From the NCBI GenBank assembly GCA_003024985.2, contig PXIH01S0054151.1: 10,486 nt of DNA; one strand, written 5' to 3'. This document shows positions 1 through 8,371 of this stretch, one piece after another. Below the pieces are notes generated by a model. That model saw only the letters and a program-made list of their open reading frames with translations. It was not told the origin of the DNA and did no database searches. Positions within the stretch are counted from its first letter, which is position 1; every line of letters starts with the position of its first letter. Made by a program: the position numbers and the translations under genes. Source of the DNA: Euperipatoides rowelli (Eukaryota; Onychophora; Udeonychophora; Euonychophora; Peripatopsidae).

Positions 1-113
1 TTATTTTTTTTGTTTGTTGACAACATTTATTTATTTCTATGCTTTCTCGCGGAACCCCTAATGAAGTGCGGAGGAACCCTAGGGTTCCGCGGAACCCTGG
101 TTGAGAATCACTG
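1..113 (-). mobile_element. hAT-like transposon terminus (partial, runs off left edge)
   Basis: Read on the minus strand from 113, the sequence begins CAGTGATTCTCAACCAGGG. The CAGTG-start followed by a TTCTCAACC-type motif is a familiar terminal inverted repeat of animal hAT-superfamily elements (family knowledge). The first 60 bases are CpG-containing and built from alternating GGAACCCT and AGGGTTCC words, then give way to A/T-rich sequence toward position 1. If this is a hAT end, the 8 bases at 114-121 (ctctagga) would be one copy of the target duplication. The other end and second copy lie outside the window, so I cannot confirm either. No transposase is visible; a non-autonomous copy is likely, but the interior is not seen. 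Confidence 0.75.
73..98. repeat. Overlapping perfect palindromes in the hAT-like end
   Basis: Positions 73-88 form a perfect 16-base palindrome (GGAACCCT/AGGGTTCC). Positions 81-98 form a perfect 18-base palindrome (AGGGTTCCG/CGGAACCCT) that shares the middle AGGGTTCC. A related CGCGGAACCCC word occurs at 49-59. The arrangement lets the central arm pair with either neighbour. Subterminal repeats of this kind are commonly transposase-binding or foldback structures in hAT elements; that role is inferred here. Confidence 0.8.
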
Positions 114-121
114 CTCTAGGA

Positions 122-925
122 GTACAAAAGTAAAATTGAACTTATTTCACTGTTAACTAAACTAAACTAAATAATTTTCTGATTGTGGACATTATACGAT
201 CACATTGGGTAAATGTTGTTTCCAAACAATTAATGCTTTCCTTGCATAAACCATTTGTCAAGGCATAGTCCAAGCTGATGCCGACATTCCAGTTATTCAA
301 TTTTTGTGGTATCAAAAATAGAAGTCAAAGAAGGGGAACAGAATATTTAGAGCCATCTACAGTAGTGAACCAGCCGTATATGGTGATTTCTAACATTGAA
401 TCGATCTAGGATTTTTTATGAATCGAAATGAAGTGACACCGATCGGTTAAGAACTTTCCATTATTGATTTTATACAATTAATTTCACCTGTTATCTTAAG
501 AACAAATATTTTTTTTATGAATATAATTTTTATAAAGAGCGGCAGCCCTAGTTGAGGTAGCATACCACAATGTTTGATGAATCAAGTGTTTGTGACGTCG
601 GTGATTAGTTGCAATTTTATTCTTGAAAGAGGACATCTCAAAAAGTAGAGGCCTAGTCTACTTCTACAATTTATCTAAGAATTCACTTTCAAATCAAATT
701 TCTATAAAGAATATTTGATACACCAGAGAGTATTTATTGCAGGAGTTCAATTCTTTGAATCTTCAGAGTATTTATCACCAGTTAGTGCTCACCTTTAGGC
801 AAAAAAATTCAACCAATAGTTACAATAAAAAAAACAGTTTTGAAAAGAAGTAAACTGTGTAAAAATATTAGGGGTGTGGATTTAGGAGGACTTGAGACTA
901 TGCAGTCCAAAAGACAAATAAATCC
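122..925. other. Unassigned AT-rich spacer
   Basis: I find no coding frame of interest, RNA gene or clear repeat boundary between the hAT-like end and the LINE fossil. There is a short run of TAAAC repeats near 155-170 and a GCCATCTACAG motif near 352-362. The stretch just before 925 may contain more of the LINE ORF, too decayed to align by eye. Confidence 0.5.
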
Positions 926-949
926 ATGTTCATATTATATAAATTTAAA

Positions 950-1372
950 CGACTTAATGCATATATTTACAATATGAAGATGGCATACTTCACATATCAG
1001 ACCCTTATTGGAATATTGTGCTCCAGTTTCGATCCCCCGTTCCCCCCTTTCCCACCGTCTCTTACCATGGCCAAATTAATTCAGTGGAATATGTTCAGAA
1101 GAGATCTAGAATAATACCAGGTCAAAAATATGTAAATTATGATTCTGTCTTAATACAATTAAATCTCCAATCCTTAACAGATAGACGAATTAAGCCATCA
1201 GTGATTTTGTTCAGTCATTGTATGCCAGCTTCCCACAATTCCTACCTCTAAAACAAGGTATTGCATCTGGAAGGATTTATAGAAACTCAATAAATCTGTC
1301 CTCCCTCAATACAGAACTAAAAGATTCTACAAATCTACCATTAATCAATTCAATAAGAGTTCTAATTTCTAA
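950..1372 (+). pseudogene. Decayed non-LTR retrotransposon (LINE) ORF2, C-terminal part
   Basis: Translated pieces match the region downstream of the reverse-transcriptase catalytic core in Jockey/CR1-type LINE ORF2 proteins, where the usual order is AYFTYxRPLLEYCAPVWDP, then a VQRRAARF-like block, then LNxxSLxxRR and a final RTxRF block. Here AYFTY is read at 983-997 in frame 2. IRPLLEYCAPV follows at about 996-1028 in frame 3. INSVEYVQKRSRIIPGQKY, then NLQSLTDRRIK, are in frame 1 to about 1200. LPQYRTKRFYKS is read from 1301 in frame 2, ending at a TAA at 1370-1372. At least three frame changes are therefore needed, and the TGG expected after CAPV is lost. The YxDD catalytic core and endonuclease domain are absent, as in a 5'-truncated copy. 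It cannot encode a working enzyme. The exact clade is uncertain. Confidence 0.85.
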
Positions 1373-1513
1373 TTAACATTAAAAAAAAAAAAAAAAAATC
1401 TCATTTAATTTAATATTTTAATCCTGTAATTATATCTGAAAGGGCCAAGGATGCAGTTTATATAATTAGTAATGTAAAAATTTGTGTGTAAATAAATTTT
1501 TTTTTTTTTATTT
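1373..1513 (+). mobile_element. Probable 3' UTR/tail of the LINE copy
   Basis: Directly after the ORF2-like stop come an 18-base A run (1381-1398), about 90 bases of unique sequence, an AATAAA at 1491-1496 and a long T run. In a LINE this would be the 3' UTR and polyadenylation region. The A run could instead mark the true 3' end, with the rest being flanking DNA. The assignment rests on position only; no target duplication could be paired because the 5' junction is unclear. Confidence 0.35.
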
Positions 1514-1539
1514 TCTTCCCACTAAAAACAATTCTCCTG

Positions 1540-1725
1540 AAAGAATCCAGGTTGTCTATTTTCTTGGGTATAATTAAGTGTAGCAATTACTTGACACTTT
1601 CAAGATTTTTATTACCAGCAGAGATGTAATAACTGTCTAGTTTACAGGCTTGTAAAATTTATTTGTCATTTCTAAAGCTCAAGCTATGGAATACAAATAA
1701 AACCCAGAAAATAGAAACTTTCTAA
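1540..1725 (+). repeat. Direct repeat unit, copy 1 (about 190 bp)
   Basis: This stretch aligns with 2075-2262 in the same orientation. The best-conserved core is ctgtctagtttacaggct at 1633-1650, followed by tGTAAAATTTATT, TCTAAAGCTCAAG and ATACAAATAAAACC. Weaker similarity extends left through a CAATTAC word near 1584-1590. Copies have drifted by substitutions and small indels, so the duplication is old. No coding content or terminal inverted repeats were seen. It may be a local duplication or two insertions of one repeat family. Confidence 0.75.
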
Positions 1726-2074
1726 GAAATAGTGAAGCTTCATATATATAAAGTATATATATTATATATAGATATATTTCTTTAAACTAAAAAAATGTTG
1801 TAGAAATTTATTTGGTATGCTATAAATCATTTTCCTTTAGGAAAACTGTGTAATAATTATTCTAAAGCTTAAAACTTGATAAAAAGAACAAGTTTGTTAG
1901 TCTCTGATGGCTTGATGAATCTCTATGAATACAACTCTTCTGTGTGCTGTAGGCTCATACAGCTAAACAGAATAAATTCATGATGAGGCCTTTTCTTCAT
2001 AGCCAACATTGGTATTTTGGAGCATACTTATGAGCCAATGGAAGAAGTAAAGGCAAAGAGTGAAAAGATGACCC
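1726..2074. other. Spacer between the two direct repeat units
   Basis: It begins with an AT-alternating tract (about 1741-1775, TATATA-rich, a likely simple repeat). After this comes unassigned sequence with no supported gene. Confidence 0.5.
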
Positions 2075-2095
2075 AAACATAAATCTGGGTCATCT
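2066..2095. repeat. Perfect 10-bp stem hairpin
   Basis: AGATGACCCA at 2066-2075 is exactly complementary to TGGGTCATCT at 2086-2095, with a 10-base loop. It sits at the left edge of the second copy of the 190-bp direct repeat. The first copy has only a degraded equivalent near 1547-1557, so the stem is not conserved between copies. There is no evidence of transcription. Confidence 0.7.
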
Positions 2096-2262
2096 CTGAC
2101 AGATATCAACTGTTACAATTACAGAACAACTTGAGACTTTTATTATACAGTAGTTGAGATTGTAAAAACTGTCTAGTTTACAGGCTGGTAAAATTTATTC
2201 TTAAAGCTCAAGTTTATAGAATACAAAATAAAACCTCAGAAAGATAGAGTAGAAAGAAACTC
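2075..2262 (+). repeat. Direct repeat unit, copy 2 (about 190 bp)
   Basis: This is the partner of 1540-1725, offset by about 535 bases. The identical core ctgtctagtttacaggct lies at 2169-2186, followed by GGTAAAATTTATTC, TTAAAGCTCAAG and ATACAAAATAAAACCTCAGAAA. It lacks about 7 bases (a TGTCATT block) present in copy 1. Function is unknown. Confidence 0.75.
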
Positions 2263-3018
2263 CAAAAGTATTGTAATTTGAAGACAATTTATACCTAGCA
2301 ATTTTGTTGAAGTTGATCTGAAAATTGTGAAAAAAAAACAAAAAACTATGGGAACAAAAAAAAAAAAATTATACCTAATTTAAAATGAATTACAAACATC
2401 CATATTTGTTTAATTTTTATAAAGAAGGTATTTGATTTCTACAACAATGGCTTCCACTTTATAATTTTTTTTTTTTTTTTTGAGTCATCAAATATCTCAA
2501 ATTGTATCTTATAATTTTACTTTTTTTTTAATCCAAATGTTATTAAAATTTAGAATGGGGATAAAAAATATTTAGAATAGACAATTTTGTCTGTCATTTC
2601 AGAGCATGAAGAAGAAGAGATGTATCAATGAGTTACTATACTAACAACATTCGGATTAACCCTTTAGCACATACAATATTTGTGCTGTCACACTTTTCCA
2701 AGTGTGATATAGAGTATAGACATATTGAGTGATCGTGCAGATGGCAGAATTGAAATTTTCAATCATTCATACTTAGAAACTTCTTTGTGCCTTATGTGAG
2801 ATTTCACCGAAAAGCAAAACCACATTATGGTAATGTAATGCTCCTCTTTCAAATATATATTTTCCTCCTCATACAGAAAACCATTCCAACTGAGCAAGAA
2901 GATTAATTAGATTAAGCAATATATGGAAATGACCGTGATTTTAACTTCATTTTTTCCTAAGTAGCATTCAACATGGAGGCTTTAGACTTCCATTGTTTCT
3001 TCAATATGAAACTGTCAC
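2263..3018. other. Unassigned AT-rich stretch with homopolymer runs
   Basis: Several long A or T runs (near 2330-2370, 2465-2481 and 2520-2530) occupy the left half. No reading frame of interest is present. A pair of small hairpins is listed separately at 2666-2707. Confidence 0.5.
2666..2707. repeat. Two adjacent small hairpins
   Basis: AGCACA (2666-2671) pairs with TGTGCT (2681-2686). One base later TCACACTT (2688-2695) pairs perfectly with AAGTGTGA (2700-2707) around a 4-base loop. A TTAACCCTTTAG word precedes them. I cannot assign them to an RNA family; they could be the subterminal part of an eroded transposon. Confidence 0.55.
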
Positions 3019-3090
3019 TTAAAGTGCCCATAAACAAAATTTATCTGCAGACTTGGTCTGCAAATAAATCATTGATGAGGTTTGACAGAC
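3019..3090 (+). repeat. Left terminal inverted repeat of the TTAA element
   Basis: This arm contains its own near-perfect foldback: ATTTATCTGCAGAC at 3039-3052, a 3-base loop, and GTCTGCAAATAAAT at 3056-3069 (13 of 14 pairs). A further CAGAC-GTG-GTCTG palindrome follows at 3086-3098. Compared with the right arm it has about 9 extra bases after GTCTG. Confidence 0.7.
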
Positions 3091-4459
3091 GTGGTCTGAA
3101 GAAACTCGGATAAAATCTTTTTTTTGCTGCCGAAATTATTTAAAAATACGTCAAAACCTATCGTTATATCACCTTATCTAAATTAATTTAAAATAGATAT
3201 TAACATTCCATAACTATTTTTATCATTTAAAATGTTATTTAATATTTAATTTTCTAATTTGTTGTTTAACTTTTGTATTATATTTTTTTTTTACTTGAAG
3301 ATCACGATTTTTAATAACAAAATACTGTACTATAATAAATACACAACACTGTATATTTTTATTTGAGAATCGACCCTATTTGCCTTGCTTACAGTTATAA
3401 AACCATAAATAGCAGCTTGATCTTTTTAAAAAAAAAATTAGTAGAAATTATGTTTTTGAAAAAGTTAAATGATTTTCTCATAAATAAAATATTGTACAGT
3501 ATTACTGTATATGTTAAAAACTATTCTGTTGATGGCATATAAAAAAAAGGTTATGTATAGTTTACACATAATTTTACGAAACGAAGACTAAAAAGTACCA
3601 TAGCTGAAAAAAAATTGTTTACTAACTAAAATAAACGTTTACAAATACAGGAGGTTCTAATGTGAAATAATTTCACTGCTATAACAAAAATCTCATGTAC
3701 GTAAAGATGGGGAAACAGAATCATGAAGCCCGTACCGTTTAAGATTACTACTATAGCTCATCATAACCTACTGTAGGAAGCAAACAAATATGCATAAATG
3801 GCATTGTTGTATTCAAAAATAAATTTAAATGCACACAGAGAATTATCAAGGCATAATAAGCATAATGAGCGTTTGAAAACAATGGTGAAATATAAAGGAA
3901 AAAGGATTCCTTGCTTATCCAACGACAGCGTTAGAGAATATTCACGCCCCCGCATCTTCACTTAGCACAACTGTGCACTCTACTAGAAAAAAACAACTAA
4001 ATGGACATCCTACATTCCGTTACATATGGATGGATTAAATTACTAGTAATGATAACAGCATATGGTTAAGTGAAAGTGGAAGAAAAATGCCATTAACCAT
4101 TTCTTGTTGGGCTCAAATCTCATAAAGGTGGTGAGATTTGTTACTATCAACATAAACACAGATGGTGTCATCCTTTACTTGTATATGGAATTAATACAAC
4201 CAACCAAAGATATACAGAATACCCTCGGGTAAGTACGACAAACAAAATTTGTTATAACATCTTTGGGAAATGCACTTTGCATCAAGCAAATGGTTTCTTG
4301 TGTAGATCTTTGGTATCACTTTAATGACAAGTGACAAAGCTTTACATTATCAGACATGATATCGCTTCAGACTGGGTTTATAAACAATGTTGAAAGACAA
4401 CAGACCAGACCACATCATAGCGATTCCATCACAGAAAGGCCCACACACATAACAATTTA
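3091..4459. other. Interior of the TTAA element, no coding content recognised
   Basis: The sequence is AT-rich with no frame resembling a transposase on either strand. A 66-codon minus-strand frame at 3761-3961 looks like chance. A 9-bp-stem hairpin at 4114-4140 and a GACCAGACCACATC stretch near 4404-4417, recalling the repeat arms, are the only structures noted. Confidence 0.5.
4114..4140. repeat. Perfect 9-bp stem hairpin
   Basis: CAAATCTCA (4114-4122) pairs exactly with TGAGATTTG (4132-4140) around a 9-base loop, inside the TTAA element. CAAATCTCA also appears in the right terminal repeat at 4465-4473, so it may be a motif shared with the repeat arm rather than an independent structure. 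Confidence 0.6.
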
Positions 4460-4523
4460 TCTGTCAAATCTCATTATCAGACAGGGTCTGCAGATAAATC
4501 ATTGTCAGTATGGGGGTCTTTAA
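4460..4523 (-). repeat. Right terminal inverted repeat of the TTAA element
   Basis: In inverse orientation it matches 3019-3090. It folds on itself: ATTTATCTG at 4455-4463 pairs with CAGATAAAT at 4491-4499, and CAGAC at 4478-4482 pairs with GTCTG at 4486-4490. It ends GGGGGTCTTTAA, with the TTAA at 4520-4523. Confidence 0.7.
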
Positions 4524-5686
4524 CGTTTGTGTTTTAAATCATTTGTCATGGAAAAAAAAAAGTTTTTCCCTGGGCTTTGTTTAACAAAATGGCTAGACTC
4601 ATTTGCATTTAAAATTTCAATGTATTGCACTATGCAAAGTGTCTTACTCATTAGCATACTATTTTAAAAGACTGCTGACATATTATCTACTTATGATAAA
4701 TAGGGAATTAAACCTTTCTTTTGAAATTAAATAGTAACATCGAAGGTGATGAGCTGATCTGTGTGCCAGGTATAACAAAATTCCTACACATTTAATTGCA
4801 GGTACATTTATTAAATTTGTAGATACCTGTTTCTTTTACTTATATTTAATTTATATAGGCTAACTCCATTGATCGGCCACTAATGAATGTGATATTTTGT
4901 ATCTATACTGTAATAGATATGAAAGAGATCTTAGCAATTTATTCTATTTCATACCAATTTTGAAAAATAAAATGGCAGAAAGGGGGAGTTTAAAAATTTC
5001 AGCCATTCTCATGTCAGACTTTACTTCTAAAATACCTTTAACATGTATTATCTGCAGAAATATTTTTGAAGAAGTATTTATTTATAATTTAAATTATTTA
5101 TAATTGCCATTGACTGAAATGTGTTCCTAGAGGTACTTATTAAATTACTTCCTTTGCACCAGAATGACCAAATCAGACTGAAAATCACTTTTTTAAAAAA
5201 ATTGTTTGCACTTAGAACCCATTTTCTTGATGTTCACAAGATAATGGACTTCCAGGATAACAAAAAGCCATTTGGTTCTCTATTACAGTCAACGAACTAG
5301 AATACAGTCATTGAAAACACACAATGAGTAGGTGGAATACTTTAGCAACTCAATGTAGGGAAGATTGGAGTGCAGTGGGACATTTTTTTCATTCTGACCT
5401 GTTATGATTGCCAATATTTGCAAACTAATATGTTAATTAAACATACCTTATTCCTAAAATATTTTTTAAATAGATTTTTGTCCATTTTTTTCCTGCAAAA
5501 ATAAATAAATAAATTTTTGAGTAAAATCAAACTGTATCCCATCATACCAAGGCACAGTGGGATTAGGCATTGTGGTATATAGTATAAAAAAATTGGTGTG
5601 TAAAAGAACATGAATATTTTTGCGTTTTTTTTAAAGAGTCTGATCTTAAATATGAAATTGTAAGGCCTAATTTTCAAAAAAAAAAT
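4524..5686. other. Unassigned AT-rich stretch
   Basis: No gene, RNA or repeat boundary is supported. Frames at 4897-5103 (plus) and 5402-5710 (minus, rich in Phe, Ile, Leu and Lys) have the composition expected of translated A/T-rich noncoding DNA and match nothing I recognise. Confidence 0.5.
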
Positions 5687-5710
5687 AAATAAAAAAATAA
5701 ACATCCACAT
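5687..5710 (+). repeat. 24-bp exact direct repeat, copy 1, next to an N
   Basis: The sequence AAATAAAAAAATAAACATCC plus ACAT is identical to 6668-6691. The left part is low-complexity, but CATCCACAT is not. The only ambiguous base of the window, N at 5711, follows directly. Confidence 0.7.
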
Positions 5711-5711
5711 N
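5711..5711. other. Single ambiguous base (N)
   Basis: This lone N lies between CATCCACAT and AACTTTTTTTAAAA. It may be a basecall ambiguity or a collapsed one-base scaffold gap. Continuity across it should not be assumed. Confidence 0.9.
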
Positions 5712-6667
5712 AACTTTTTTTAAAAAAAATTATTAAATTTTCCTTCTAGAATGGACCAATATTTACAACAAATTAAAATTATGTGTTTAAATCAATTAGA
5801 AATATTTATTTTTATTTTTTACCCAGACACACTTTCTTCAAAGAGTGACGCTTTGTGAATGGTTTTGTAGTAAAGTAATAGGGCGTTTCTTTGAACTTCT
5901 TGTTATTCTAGAACATTCCATATAAAGCATTACCTCATATGGGTGTGTGTAAATTTTCTGTTCTTTATTTAACCACTGAGTTTGAGAAAATCGGCCAAAT
6001 ATTAACGTTACTATAGTCAAATCTCCATGACCTCACATCTATAAGTATTAGGTGATTTTGTAAGCATGATTACGAACATAATACACACACTTTTAAAAAT
6101 GATTAAGGAATAAATCTAATTGGAACAGGTATGTTATTTATATTAAAACATTTTTTATTTAGTTGTTAATTAAAAAAAAAAAAACTTTCAGAACGGTAGT
6201 TGTAAATAAAAATAGATTTAAATTGTGTTATTTAATGAGCTTTGATCCTATTCAAATACATGCAATTTACAGGGTAGGGTTACAATATATATATTTTTTA
6301 ATATTTAAACATTTTTTAAAGTAATTTAATGATAATAGCAATGTTCTATAATGTATAAAGAATGTTAGGAATTAATAGAGAATTTTTTTTTCACGTAATT
6401 TCAGATTTACATAGTATTTTTTACAAAGCAACACTAGCCTGTAAAAAAAAAAAAAAGTTGACGATCACACATGATGGTTCATTTAATCACATTATTTTAA
6501 TGATTTGTCTATTTATAAAGCATAAAAAATATTTTATAGTAGTATGGTTAATAATAAATAAATATTCGAAAAAAATAGCTTTTAAATCGAGTTAATTTTA
6601 TTACTATGACCTAATCGAGCTTTTTTTTAAAGTATATTTTTATGACGGTTGGGGTACTTTTTTTTTT
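5712..6667. other. Unassigned AT-rich stretch
   Basis: Dominated by A and T runs (near 6171-6184, 6447-6457 and 6622-6630) and a TATATATA tract near 6285-6293. No gene or RNA is supported. Confidence 0.5.
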
Positions 6668-6691
6668 AAATAAAAAAATAAACATCCACAT
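6668..6691 (+). repeat. 24-bp exact direct repeat, copy 2
   Basis: Identical to 5687-5710, and followed by GAAAAAAAAATAG rather than N-AACTTTTTTT. Flanking similarity stops quickly on both sides apart from A/T runs. Confidence 0.7.
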
Positions 6692-7234
6692 GAAAAAAAA
6701 ATAGTAATGTAATGAATTCAATATTTAAAAACAGTATGTTATTGGCTCTAATAGGATAAGCTATTAACCATTTTTGTAAAAAATAAATAATCAACTAATG
6801 ACCAATAAGCCTAACAAAACTGAAAACTCATCTTAAGGCCTAGGCCTATTATGTCCAATTGTTCCCCATTAAAAATTGTCCCACTATACCCCAAGAGTAA
6901 TTTTTATATATAAAAAAATCTCAATTCACAATGTTTGAATAAAAGACTTAAATGTTTAATGCTTTAAGTGTGTTATATAAACTCTAAAGTTAATAATGTG
7001 ACATAGTCTAAGTAGTAATTTTAAAATTTCGATTTCAAGAATAATTTGGATAAAAATAAAAAGTAACTTCAAATTTGCTCCACATGCTCTAAACATTTAA
7101 TTCAAAGTCACTTCCACATGCTCAAGTTTGACAAACATATTTTTCTATTCCTCAAAATTTCAATGCTATCATACTGTGCCCTGTGTCCCACTGAGCTCGC
7201 TCTTCCTAAACTTTCCTCATAAATGTGGATATAA
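6692..7234. other. Unassigned AT-rich stretch
   Basis: Contains GGCCTAGGCCTA near 6837-6848 and two CCACATGCTC words near 7080 and 7115. No gene, RNA or complete repeat element is supported. Confidence 0.5.
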
Positions 7235-7242
7235 ATTTTATG
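7235..7242. repeat. Target site duplication, left copy (attttatg)
   Basis: Exact match to 7492-7499 and immediately outside the inverted repeat. Being A/T-rich, an accidental match is possible but unlikely in this exact position. Confidence 0.75.
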
Positions 7243-7491
7243 GGTCAGATTCCGTTATCTACCCACCAATATGGCTGATGGTAGTAAGTTAAAATTATCT
7301 AGATTAATGCTCAGCAAAAGGTTATGTTACCTCTAGAATATCCTAGGTTCAGGGTTACGGTAAGGTTAGGACTGTAAAGAAAATATACTAAAATTGCTGA
7401 GAAAAAAAATACTAATTCCATACACTAATATGTTTTAGTTGCGTGACTCCTAACGTTAATTATGTTGGTGGGCAGATAACGGAATCTGACT
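7243..7491. mobile_element. Compact MITE with 29-bp TIRs and 8-bp target duplication
   Basis: The left arm at 7244-7272 starts GTCAGATTCCGTTATCT. The right arm, read inversely from 7490 to 7462, starts with the same 17 bases. Over 29 positions the arms differ at only two. Identical 8-base flanks ATTTTATG lie at 7235-7242 and 7492-7499, consistent with a target site duplication. The 249-bp body has no coding potential, as expected of a miniature inverted-repeat element mobilised in trans. An 8-bp duplication fits hAT, P or Merlin superfamilies. The end sequence does not start with the usual hAT CAG unless two bases are trimmed, so I leave the superfamily open. Confidence 0.85.
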
Positions 7492-7499
7492 ATTTTATG
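7492..7499. repeat. Target site duplication, right copy (attttatg)
   Basis: Exact match to 7235-7242 on the other side of the MITE. Confidence 0.75.
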
Positions 7500-8371
7500 T
7501 CCACCGTACTTTACATTTTAAAATTTATTTCGTTGCTAGCTTTGATGGGATATGTACAAAATGTAATCATCATTGAAATTTATAATTTTCTTTGCACTTT
7601 AATTCCAGGTTTTAAGGGTTAAAACATACGAAGATATAAAATTTAAGAAAACTATAAATAACTAGACTATTTAATTAGCATCATATCAGAAACCTTAGAG
7701 AAAATAAGTTCTTAGTTTTATTATAAATAGAAAAAAATGAAAAAAAAATTGGGTAATTTTTTTTTTTGCCTTTGTTCTCTGGAGACAAATGTTTAAAAAA
7801 AATGCTCTCGATAAATTTCCATTATTGAAATTAGTCTCTGTGGATACAAATTCTAATACAATATTAGGAATTTACAGGACCTTTTTTAAATGTAATAAAT
7901 AAACTTAATCTACTTTATTTACTGCTCCATAAATAATAAAAAAAGATTACATTAGTTGGTAGGTGCTGATAATTTAAACAGATTTAGTACTTTTATTTTT
8001 ATATGTTTTCAAAGCTGTCATATTCTTTTTGGGGGAACGAAAAGCAGCTAGTAGGTAATAAATACTTTTACTTTCTAGTGGAAATGTTATGTTTATTTCC
8101 ACTTAGAGAGGGATCGGAAATCACGACAGTTTATTTGTCACTGATACTGTACTGTCACAGTCACTATCACTACTCTAGTTGTGATGGGTTTCTGTTAATA
8201 AGTTACAAAATTGACAATTTACTTTTAATTTCCACGTTTTTATAAATGTTAAATTTTTAATTGATAAATTAAAATTTATCTGTTTTAGAAATATGATGTA
8301 CATCTCGTATTATTTTACAATAAAAATACTTTACTACAATGCTAAGCTTGTTTGGCTTTCAAACACTGTAT
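7500..8371. other. Unassigned AT-rich stretch
   Basis: A plus-strand frame at 8003-8245 (80 codons) has no recognisable motif and sits in low-complexity sequence. I see no gene, RNA or bounded repeat here. Confidence 0.5.

Larger units (their letters stand above)
3019..4523. mobile_element. TTAA-flanked inverted-repeat element (non-autonomous, piggyBac/Kolobok-like)
   Basis: The left end reads TTAA at 3019-3022 then AGTGCCCATA. The right end, read on the minus strand from 4523, is TTAA then AGACCCCCATA. The two ends continue in parallel through ATTTATCTGCAGAC, GTCTG, ATGAG and TTTGACAGA, giving inverted repeats of roughly 65-70 bp with a few substitutions and one indel of about 9 bases. TTAA target duplications are characteristic of piggyBac and Kolobok elements (family knowledge). 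The interior of about 1.4 kb contains no recognisable transposase, so the copy would depend on an enzyme supplied elsewhere. The alternative is two separate short foldback elements of one family inserted in opposite orientations; only one TTAA was found at each, which favours one element. Confidence 0.65.

Noticed and set aside
1023-1037. tRNA T-arm-like string near GTTTCGATCCCC
   Set aside because: There is no acceptor stem, D-arm or anticodon arm around it, and the bases are accounted for by the LINE reading frame.
3322-3502. Inverted words ATACTGTAC and GTACAGTAT
   Set aside because: Nine bases, A/T-biased and about 165 bp apart, with no extension; expected by chance.
5402-5710. 102-codon minus-strand open frame
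   Set aside because: It is rich in Phe, Ile, Leu and Lys as expected from A/T runs, has no known motif, and begins at the 24-bp low-complexity repeat next to the N.
6362-6595. 77-codon plus-strand open frame
   Set aside because: It contains a Lys run from a poly-A tract and otherwise AT-driven residues; likely noncoding.
6649-6894. Possible MITE bounded by TTGGGGTA and TACCCCAA
   Set aside because: Only 8 bp of inverted match, no extension beyond it and no flanking duplication.
8003-8245. 80-codon plus-strand open frame
   Set aside because: No recognisable domain, hydrophobic AT-driven composition, and no supporting splice or promoter context.
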